A stretch of DNA of 64,000 nucleotides from Methylibium sp035762065 (lineage in GTDB: Bacteria > Pseudomonadota > Gammaproteobacteria > Burkholderiales > Burkholderiaceae_C). Each line of letters begins with the position of its first letter. Within the stretch, counting starts at the first letter, position 1. Location: the NCBI RefSeq assembly GCF_035762065.1, contig NZ_DASTPW010000034.1, forward strand, positions 48,289-112,288, given 5' to 3'. The translations under genes and the position numbers were made by a program. Shown here one piece after another: positions 57,546 through 64,000 of this stretch. The notes under the pieces are model-generated. The model was given only the letters and a program-made list of their open reading frames with translations. It ran no database searches and was not told where the DNA came from.

Positions 57546-58645
57546 CGCGCGGTGTCCTCGTTCAAGATTTCGCCGAGCGCGGCGAGCAGTCGATCGTTCT
57601 CTTCGGGCAGGCCGACGGTCAGGCGCAGGCAGTTCGCCAGCAGCGGATGCAGCGCCGAGACGTTCTTGACCAGCACGCCGCGCGACTTCAAGCCGTCGAA
57701 GGCGAGTTTCGCGTCGGGCAGCCGCACCAGGATCATGTTCGCTTCGCTCGGGAACGGGCGCGCGCCGTGCAACGCCTGCAGGGCGACCAACAGCCGTCGG
57801 CGCTCGCTGCGCACCGACGCGGCCTGGCGTGCGTACTCGTCGTGATGCTCGAGCGCGAACAGCGCCGCCTCGGCGTTGAGCACGCTGACGTTGAACGGCG
57901 GGCGCAGCTTGTCGATCTCGCCGATCAGCTCGGCGCGCCCCATCAGGTAGCCGATGCGCACGCCGGCCAGGCCGAACTTGCTCATCGTGCGCATCAGCAG
58001 CACGTGCGGATGGCGTTGGAGGCGGCCCATCGAATCGCGCGCGGCGAACGGCTGGTAGGCCTCGTCCATCACCACCAGGCCGCCGATGTCCGCCATCGCC
58101 TCGATGCAGGCGTCGATTGCAGCGTCGTCCCACAGGTTCGCGGTCGGGTTGTTCGGATACGCGAGGTAGAGCAGCGTCGGCCGTTCCCGCTCGATCGCGG
58201 CGAGCATCGCGGCGCGGTCCAGCTCGAAGTCGGCAGCCAGCGGCACGCCGACGAAGCGCAGCCCCTGCAGGGCGGCCGACATCGCGTACATCACGAAGCC
58301 CGGCACCGGCGCCATCACCGCGGCGCCGGGCACCGCACCGGCGAGGGCCAGCATGCTGATCAGCTCGTCCGAACCGTTGCCCAACATGAGCTCGCAGCCG
58401 GCCGGCAGCCCGGCTTGGCGCGCCAACGCGGCGCGCAGGTCGTCGCCCCGCTCGGCCGGGTAGCGGTTGATTGCGACGCGCCCGAGCCGCTCGCCAAGCG
58501 CCCGCTGCAGCGGCTCGGGCAGGCGGTGCGGGTTCTCCATCGTGTCGAGCTTGACGAAGCCGGCGCTCGGCTGCACCGCGTAGGCGTGCAGGTCCTGGAT
58601 GTCGCGACGGATCGTGCGGGCCATGCAGTGGGCGAGCAGCGTCAT
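57542..58645 (-). CDS. hisC: Histidinol-phosphate aminotransferase
   Basis: PLP enzyme, class I aminotransferase fold, 367 aa. It has MLGNGSDELI, YPNNPTANLW, VVMDEAYQPFA with the PLP-binding Asp/Tyr, and the Schiff-base Lys in RTMSKFGLAGVRIGY near residue 232. It follows hisD by 18 bases. An internal ATG (MARTIRRDIQDLHAY) is a possible alternative start. Confidence 0.95.
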   Translation of the reverse strand: MTLLAHCMARTIRRDIQDLHAYAVQPSAGFVKLDTMENPHRLPEPLQRALGERLGRVAINRYPAERGDDLRAALARQAGLPAGCELMLGNGSDELISMLALAGAVPGAAVMAPVPGFVMYAMSAALQGLRFVGVPLAADFELDRAAMLAAIERERPTLLYLAYPNNPTANLWDDAAIDACIEAMADIGGLVVMDEAYQPFAARDSMGRLQRHPHVLLMRTMSKFGLAGVRIGYLMGRAELIGEIDKLRPPFNVSVLNAEAALFALEHHDEYARQAASVRSERRRLLVALQALHGARPFPSEANMILVRLPDAKLAFDGLKSRGVLVKNVSALHPLLANCLRLTVGLPEENDRLLAALGEILNEDTAR

Positions 58646-58663
58646 CGCGGTTCCGTTCGGGCT

Positions 58664-59986
58664 TCAGCGCTTCAGTCGCATCTCGGCCGCGCGGGCGTGG
58701 GCCTGGAGGCCCTCCCCTTCGGCGAGCTCGGCGGCGATCCGGCCGAGCGACTGCGCGCCGGCCTCGCTCACTTCGATCAGGCTGCTGCGCTTCTGGAAGT
58801 CCATCACGCCCAGCGGCGACGAGAAACGCGCGGTGCCCGAGGTCGGCAAGACGTGGTTCGGGCCGGCGCAGTAGTCGCCCAGGCTCTCGCTGGTGAAGGC
58901 GCCGAGGAAGATCGCGCCCGCATGCACCAGCAGCGGCTCCCAGCGGTGCGGGTCCGCGGCGCTGACCTCCAGGTGCTCCGGCGCGATGCGGTTGCTGATC
59001 GCACAGGCCTCGTCCATCGAGCGGCACTGGATCAGCGCGCCGCGGCCCTCGAGGGAGGCGCGGGCGATCGCGGCGCGCGGCAGCGTGTCGATCAGGCGGT
59101 CGATCTCGCGTTGCACCGCGTCGAGGAAAGCCGCGTCGGGGCTCAGCAGGATGCTCTGCGCCAGCTCGTCGTGCTCGGCCTGGCTGAACAGGTCCATCGC
59201 GACCCAGTCGGCCGGCGTCGTGCCGTCGGCCAGCACCAGGATCTCGCTGGGGCCCGCGATCATGTCGATGCCCACGGTGCCGAAGACGCGCTTCTTCGCG
59301 CTGGCGACGTAGGCGTTGCCGGGGCCGGTGATCTTGTCGACCGCGGGGATCGTCGCGGTGCCATACGCGAGCGCGGCGACGGCCTGCGCGCCGCCGATCG
59401 TGAAGCCGCGCGTCACGCCGGCCACGTGCGCGGCGGCGAGCACGAGCGGGTTGCGCTCGCCACCCGGCGTCGGCACGACCACGACGATCTCTCGGACGCC
59501 CGCCACCTTCGCCGGCACCGCGTTCATCAGCAGGCTCGATGGGTAGGCCGCCTTGCCGCCGGGCACGTAGAGACCGACGCGATCCAGCGGCGTGACCTTC
59601 TGGCCGAGCAGCGTGCCGTCGTCGTCGCGATAGCTGAAGCCGCGCCCGCAGGCCTCGAGCTGGCGCTCGTGGTAGTGGCGGATGCGATCGGCGGCCTGCT
59701 GCAAGGCAGCGCGCTGCGCCGGCGTGATCGCCTCGAAGGCGGCGGCGAAGTCGGCCGGGCCGAGCTCGAGCTCGGCGACGCTCACGGCTTCGAGCCCGTC
59801 GAAGCGCGCCGTGTACTCGAGCACCGCGGCGTCGCCGCGCGCACGCACGTCGGCGAGGATCGAGGCGACGCGCTGCTCGATCGCCGCGTCGGCCTCGCTC
59901 GACCAGTGCTGCAGCTTCGCGAACGCGGCCTCGAAACCGGCTTGCGCCGTCGAGAGCCGCGCGATCCTGACCGTGGCCGCGCTCAT
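58664..59986 (-). CDS. hisD: Histidinol dehydrogenase
   Basis: Zinc enzyme of the last two steps, 440 aa. It has RVGLYVPGGKAAYPSS, the GPGNAYVASAKK motif, SEILVLADG, DLFSQAEHDELAQ with catalytic Glu/His, and the C-terminal GAFTSESLGDYCAGPNHVLP with zinc ligands. ATG 59986 overlaps the hisG stop by 4 bases. Confidence 0.96.
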   Translation of the reverse strand: MSAATVRIARLSTAQAGFEAAFAKLQHWSSEADAAIEQRVASILADVRARGDAAVLEYTARFDGLEAVSVAELELGPADFAAAFEAITPAQRAALQQAADRIRHYHERQLEACGRGFSYRDDDGTLLGQKVTPLDRVGLYVPGGKAAYPSSLLMNAVPAKVAGVREIVVVVPTPGGERNPLVLAAAHVAGVTRGFTIGGAQAVAALAYGTATIPAVDKITGPGNAYVASAKKRVFGTVGIDMIAGPSEILVLADGTTPADWVAMDLFSQAEHDELAQSILLSPDAAFLDAVQREIDRLIDTLPRAAIARASLEGRGALIQCRSMDEACAISNRIAPEHLEVSAADPHRWEPLLVHAGAIFLGAFTSESLGDYCAGPNHVLPTSGTARFSSPLGVMDFQKRSSLIEVSEAGAQSLGRIAAELAEGEGLQAHARAAEMRLKR

Positions 59987-60633
59987 GGCTGCGTGGCCGC
60001 CGCGAAGGCGTCGATCAGGCGGCGCATCGGCTCGCGCTTCAACTTCAGCGCCGTCTGGTTGACGACCAGCCGCGCCGAGATGTCCATGATCTTCTCGACC
60101 TCGCGCAGCTGGTTCGCCTTCAGCGTGCTGCCGGTCGAGACCAGATCGACGATGGCATCGGCCAGCCCCGTCAATGGCGCCAACTCCATCGAACCGTAGA
60201 GCTTGATCAGGTCGACGTGCACGCCCTTCTCGGCGAAGTGATCGCGCGCGACGCTGACGTACTTGGTCGCGACGCGGATGCGCGAGCCCTGCTTGACCGC
60301 GTTCGCGTAGTCGAAGTCGGCGCGGGTCGCGACGCTCATCCGGCAGCGCGCGATGCCCAGATCGAGCGGCCGGTACAAGCCGCCGACACCGACGGCGGCA
60401 TCGTGTTCGAGCAGCACGTCGAGCCCGGCGACGCCCAGATCGGCGCCGCCTTGCTGCACGTAGGTAGGCACATCGGTCGCGCGCACCAGCACCACGCGCA
60501 CGTCGGGCCGCGAGGTGTCGAGGATCAGCCGGCGCGAGCTCTCTGCGTCGTCCGTGATGGTGACGCCCGCGGCCGCGAGCATCGGCAGCGTCTCGTCGAA
60601 GATGCGGCCCTTCGAAAGCGCGAGCGTGATCAT
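59983..60633 (-). CDS. hisG: ATP phosphoribosyltransferase, short form
   Basis: First enzyme of histidine synthesis, 216 aa. It is the short type lacking the C-terminal regulatory domain, so it should need HisZ, which is not in this window. It has LALSKGRIFDETLP, GGADLGVAGLDVL and the PRPP-binding DAIVDLVSTGSTLKANQL near residue 160. It overlaps murA and hisD by 4 bases each. Confidence 0.95.
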   Translation of the reverse strand: MITLALSKGRIFDETLPMLAAAGVTITDDAESSRRLILDTSRPDVRVVLVRATDVPTYVQQGGADLGVAGLDVLLEHDAAVGVGGLYRPLDLGIARCRMSVATRADFDYANAVKQGSRIRVATKYVSVARDHFAEKGVHVDLIKLYGSMELAPLTGLADAIVDLVSTGSTLKANQLREVEKIMDISARLVVNQTALKLKREPMRRLIDAFAAATQP

Positions 60634-61928
60634 TGCGGCGCCTTGACCCGTTCGATGTCGGCACCGAGCGCGCGCAGCTTGTCTTCCATCCGGTCGTAGC
60701 CGCGGTCGAGGTGGTAGATGCGATCCACGCGCGTGTCGCCCTCGGCCACGAGGCCGGCGATCACCAGCGAGGCCGAGGCGCGCAGGTCGGTCGCCATCAC
60801 CGTCGCGCCGGAGAGCTTGGGCACTCCGGTGACCACCGCGGTGTGGCCGTCGATCTCGATCCGCGCGCCCAGCCGCAGCAGCTCGTTGACGTGCATGAAG
60901 CGGTTCTCGAAGATCGTCTCGCTGATCGGCACGCTGCCGTCGGCGACGCAGTTGACGACCATGCACTGCGCCTGCATGTCGGTCGGGAAGGCCGGGTACT
61001 CGCTGGTGCGAAAGCCCACCGCCTTGAGGCGCCGGTCGCTTCTCACGCGCAGGCCGCGCTCGTTCGCCTCGATTGCCACGCCGGCCTCCCGCAGCATCTC
61101 GATGACCGCTTCGAGGTGATCGCCGCGCGCGCCGACGAGCTGCACGTCGCCGCCGGCCGCGGCCACCGCGCACAGGAAGGTGCCGGCCTCGATGCGGTCC
61201 GCGATGATCCGGTGCGGCGTGCGCGGCGCATGCAGCCGCTCGACGCCGACGATGCGGATGCGGCCGCTGCCGTGGCCCTCGATGCGCGCGCCCATCGAGA
61301 TCAGCAGTTCGGCGAGGTCGACCACCTCCGGCTCGCGCGCCGCGTTCTGCAGCACCGTCTCGCCCTCGGCCAGTGTCGCCGCCATCATCAGGTTTTCGGT
61401 GCCGGTGACGGTGATCATCGCGGTCGTGATGCTCGCGCCCTTGAGCCGGCCGCGGCGGCCGTCGGCGGCCTCGGGCGTCTTCGCGAGGATGTAGCCGTGC
61501 TCGACGGCGATGTCCGCGCCCATCGCCTGCAGCCCCTTGATGTGCTCGCCGACCGGCCGCGCGCCGATCGCGCAGCCGCCGGGCAGCGAGACCGTCGCCT
61601 CACCGAAGCGCGCAAGCAGGGGCCCGAGCACCAGCGCCGACGCACGCATCGTCTTCACCAGCTCGTAGGGCGCCTCGGGGTTGGTGACGCGGCTCGCGTC
61701 GATGCCGACGACGTCGGGCCGCACCTCGCTGCGCTCGGCCGATGCGCCCATGTTGCGCAGCAGCTTCAAGGTGGTCGAGACGTCCTGCAGCCGCGGCACG
61801 TTGTGCAGCGTCACCGGCTCCTCGGTGAGCAGCGCGGCGCACAACTCGGGCAGCGCGGCGTTCTTGGCGCCGGAAATCGTCACGTCGCCGTGGAGCGGGC
61901 GGCCGCCGCGGATGAGGAGTTGGTCCAT
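60630..61928 (-). CDS. murA: UDP-N-acetylglucosamine 1-carboxyvinyltransferase
   Basis: First committed step of peptidoglycan synthesis, 432 aa, EPSP-synthase fold. It starts MDQLLIRGGRPLHGDVTISG with GAKNAALP, and carries the active-site Cys in LPGGCAIGARPVGEHI near residue 117, the residue alkylated by fosfomycin. I chose ATG 61928 for this standard N-terminus. It precedes hisG with a 4-base overlap, the usual Burkholderiales arrangement. Confidence 0.96.
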   Translation of the reverse strand: MDQLLIRGGRPLHGDVTISGAKNAALPELCAALLTEEPVTLHNVPRLQDVSTTLKLLRNMGASAERSEVRPDVVGIDASRVTNPEAPYELVKTMRASALVLGPLLARFGEATVSLPGGCAIGARPVGEHIKGLQAMGADIAVEHGYILAKTPEAADGRRGRLKGASITTAMITVTGTENLMMAATLAEGETVLQNAAREPEVVDLAELLISMGARIEGHGSGRIRIVGVERLHAPRTPHRIIADRIEAGTFLCAVAAAGGDVQLVGARGDHLEAVIEMLREAGVAIEANERGLRVRSDRRLKAVGFRTSEYPAFPTDMQAQCMVVNCVADGSVPISETIFENRFMHVNELLRLGARIEIDGHTAVVTGVPKLSGATVMATDLRASASLVIAGLVAEGDTRVDRIYHLDRGYDRMEDKLRALGADIERVKAPQ

Positions 61929-62020
61929 GGTTCGGGGCTCGCCGACCGTCGTCACCGCTTGCACGACCCGCTCCCGCGAAGAGAGCGTGCACAAGCCGCG
62001 CCCGCCGGGCGGCTCGTGGT

Positions 62021-62308
62021 TCAGTGGTGGTGAGGCGTGGGTGCCGCGCCGCTGCCCTGGGGCGCAAACGCTGCGGCTTCCGAGGGCGTGAGGGTCTTCA
62101 TCGACAGCGCATGGATTTCGGCGCGCATCTTATCGCCCAGCGCCTGGTAGACCCGCTGGTGGCGCGCGATGCGCGAGAGCCCGTCGAACTCGGCCGAGAC
62201 GATGGTCGCGAAGAAATGGCGACCGTCGCCTTCGACCTCGACGCGCTCGCAGGGCAGGCCTTGCGCGATGTAACGCTGCACGTCGGCGGGGGTCGGGTCG
62301 GCAGCCAT
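62021..62308 (-). CDS. BolA family protein (IbaG-like)
   Basis: A 95-aa BolA/IbaG-type protein. It has PCERVEVEGDGRHFFATIVS, then LSRIARHQRVYQALGDKM with the conserved His that helps bind a shared 2Fe-2S cluster with a monothiol glutaredoxin. It ends in HHH after a Pro-rich tail. The position just before murA is typical of ibaG (yrbA). A 92-base gap leads to murA. Confidence 0.92.
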   Translation of the reverse strand: MAADPTPADVQRYIAQGLPCERVEVEGDGRHFFATIVSAEFDGLSRIARHQRVYQALGDKMRAEIHALSMKTLTPSEAAAFAPQGSGAAPTPHHH

Positions 62309-62330
62309 GCGTGCGAGTCTAGCGACGGGT

Positions 62331-63125
62331 TCAGGCTCGCAGCTTGTAGCCGGTCTTCAGCAGGCGCAGCGCGACGGCGGCCGCCACCGCGAAGCTCGCG
62401 CCGACCACGGCCAGGCTCACCCAGGGCGACACGTCCGCAACGCCGAAGAAGCCGTAGCGAAAGCCGTCGACGATGTAGAAGAACGGGTTCAGGTGACTCA
62501 CCGCCTGCCAGAACGCCGGCAGCGAGCCGACCGAGTAGAAGACGCCGGCCAGGAAGGTCATCGGCATCACGAGGAAGTTCTGGAAGGCCGCGATCTGGTC
62601 GAACTTCTCGGCCCACAGCCCGGCGATCAGGCCCAGCGTGCCCATGATCGCCGCGCCCAGCAGCGCGAAGACCAGCACCCACAGGGGGCCGACGAAGCCC
62701 GGCGGTCCGAACCACACGGTGACCCCGAGCACCCCAAGGCCGACCAGCAAGCCTCGAATGATCGACGCGCCGACGTAGGCGCCGAACCAGGCCCAGTGCG
62801 ACAACGGCGTCACGAGCAGGAAGACCAGGTTGCCGGTGATCTTGCTCTGGATCAGCGACGAGCTGCTGTTCGCGAAGGCGTTCTGCAGCACGCTCATCAT
62901 CACCAGGCCGGGGATCAGGAAGCTCGTGTAGCCGATGCGGTCGAACACCAGCACGCGGTCTTCGAGCACGTGGCCGAAGATCAGCAGGTAGAGCACGGCC
63001 GTCAGCACCGGCGCGGCGATGGTCTGCACCGCCACCTTCCAGAAGCGCAGGCACTCCTTGTAGAGCAGCGTGCGCCAGCCGGTCATCGCGCCGCCGGCGA
63101 TCGATGCGGGCGCGACGGCGCTCAC
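62331..63125 (-). CDS. ABC-2 type transporter permease
   Basis: A 264-aa membrane protein with six hydrophobic segments and the ABC-2 permease motif in NFLVMPMTFLAGVFYSVGSLP near residue 180. The GTG start at 63125 shares a GTGA junction with the stop codon of the ATPase gene. With that ATPase it forms an exporter of the YadG/YadH, NodIJ-like kind. The substrate is unknown. The pair before bolA and murA is common in Burkholderiales. Confidence 0.9.
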   Translation of the reverse strand: MSAVAPASIAGGAMTGWRTLLYKECLRFWKVAVQTIAAPVLTAVLYLLIFGHVLEDRVLVFDRIGYTSFLIPGLVMMSVLQNAFANSSSSLIQSKITGNLVFLLVTPLSHWAWFGAYVGASIIRGLLVGLGVLGVTVWFGPPGFVGPLWVLVFALLGAAIMGTLGLIAGLWAEKFDQIAAFQNFLVMPMTFLAGVFYSVGSLPAFWQAVSHLNPFFYIVDGFRYGFFGVADVSPWVSLAVVGASFAVAAAVALRLLKTGYKLRA

Positions 63126-64000
63126 GGCGTCGCCTCCAGCGGCGCCGGCCGCGAGGCGGCGCCCTGCATGATCCCGATGAACACGTCTTCCAGGTCGGCG
63201 CGGCCGATCTCCAGCTCCTCGGGCACCAGCCGCGCGGCGCGCAGCGCGGCCAGATGGGCCTCGACCTCGCCGGCGTCGCGCGCGGCGAGCTGCACGACGC
63301 GCCCGGTCACGCGCGCCTGCGCGGCCAGCGCCGGCGGCAGCGCCGCGTCGGTCTTGAAGCGCAGCATCGTGCTCGCGGTGCCGGCCAGCAGGTTCGCGGT
63401 GCGGTCGAGCGCGACGACGCGGCCGGCCTTCAGCATCGCGATGCGGTTGCACAGCGCCTCCGCTTCCTCGAGGTAGTGCGTGGTCAGCAGCACGGTGTGG
63501 CCTTCGCGGTTCAGCCGCGCGATGAAGTGCCACAGCGTCTGGCGCAGCTCGACGTCGACGCCTGCCGTCGGCTCGTCGAGCACGATCACCGGCGGGCGGT
63601 GCACCAGCGCCTGCGCCACCAGCACCCGCCGCTTCATGCCGCCCGACAGCTGGCGCATGTTGGCGTGCGCCTTGTCGGCCAGGCCCAGGGCGGCCAGCAG
63701 CTCGTCGATCCAGGCCTCGTTGCCGTGCACGCCGAAGTAGCCGCTCTGGATGCGCAGCGCCTCGCGCACGCTGAAGAACGGGTCGAACACCAGCTCCTGC
63801 GGCACGATGCCCAGGCTGCGGCGCGCCGCGGCGTAGTCGTCGACGACGTCGTGGCCGTGCACCGTGACGCGGCCGCTCGTCGCGCGGACGAGGCCGGCGA
63901 GGACCGAGATCAGCGTCGTCTTGCCGGCCCCGTTGGGGCCCAGCAGGGCGAATATCTCGCCGCGGCGGATCTCGAGGTCGACCGACCTGAGCGCCTGGAA
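63122..64000 (-). CDS. ABC transporter ATP-binding protein, 5' end outside window
   Basis: The first codons lie past the right edge; 292 codons are visible. The Walker A loop is ALLGPNGAGKTTLIS close to the edge, with the ABC signature LSGGMKRRVLVAQAL, Walker B PVIVLDEPTAGVD and the switch His in LLTTHYLEEAE. The C-terminal part resembles the DrrA/CcmA-like exporter ATPases. It pairs with the permease at 62331. Confidence 0.93.
   Translation of the reverse strand, partial: FQALRSVDLEIRRGEIFALLGPNGAGKTTLISVLAGLVRATSGRVTVHGHDVVDDYAAARRSLGIVPQELVFDPFFSVREALRIQSGYFGVHGNEAWIDELLAALGLADKAHANMRQLSGGMKRRVLVAQALVHRPPVIVLDEPTAGVDVELRQTLWHFIARLNREGHTVLLTTHYLEEAEALCNRIAMLKAGRVVALDRTANLLAGTASTMLRFKTDAALPPALAAQARVTGRVVQLAARDAGEVEAHLAALRAARLVPEELEIGRADLEDVFIGIMQGAASRPAPLEATP

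Overview
The window reads as chromosomal DNA of a high-GC betaproteobacterium of the order Burkholderiales. Evidence for this is the dense coding with very GC-rich third positions, the pet–ssp block, the his–tat–murA block in the order typical of that group, and the short, HisZ-dependent form of HisG. A complete serine-cycle methylotrophy cluster points to a facultative methylotroph of the Methylibium/Rubrivivax type. That genus-level guess is inference.

Layout. 1–2411: two lipid A acyltransferase genes (one cut by the edge) divergent from metK. 2492–19114: a serine-cycle and C1-folate island. A LysR regulator (QscR-like) faces a nine-gene leftward operon glyA–sgaA–hprA–mtdA–fchA–mtkA–mtkB–ppc–mclA, and gck–ftfL–folC runs rightward from the same divergent promoter region at 14553–14726. 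19252–26222: a transglutaminase-like protein, then a small leftward exopolysaccharide operon (epsE, epsF, epsG, polymerase-like protein, glycosyltransferase). 26437–32011: ubiE, a DUF971 protein, a HIT protein and a giant FAD/Fe-S dehydrogenase. 32179–40762: an MFS transporter, argJ, a secreted SGNH-like hydrolase, secA, an M23 peptidase and a DciA-like protein. 40788–45070: tRNA-Thr, sspB, sspA and petCBA (cytochrome bc1). 45333–50225: mscL, a DUF1631 protein, pdxA and a Nif3-like protein. 50276–64000: a DegQ/DegS-type protease, then an almost unbroken leftward run from tatC, tatB, tatA and hinT through hisE-I-F-A-H-B-C-D-G to murA, a bolA-like gene and an ABC exporter cut by the right edge.

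How the genes work together. FtfL, FchA and MtdA interconvert formate and methylene-tetrahydrofolate, and FolC supplies the folate. GlyA joins the C1 unit to glycine to give serine. SgaA, HprA and Gck convert serine to 2-phosphoglycerate. Ppc (after an enolase encoded elsewhere) gives oxaloacetate. MtkAB and MclA activate and split malate, giving acetyl-CoA and regenerating glyoxylate. Enolase, malate dehydrogenase, the glyoxylate-regeneration genes and any methanol or methylamine oxidation genes are not in the window.

No insertion sequence, prophage, CRISPR array or rRNA was seen, and no gene-free stretch exceeds 300 bases. The most notable items are the compactness of the serine-cycle locus with its own folC, a REP-type palindrome between the two malate thiokinase subunits, an MFS gene that seems to lack a standard start codon, and an unplaced SGNH-like secreted protein. 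I did not find a clearly undescribed system.
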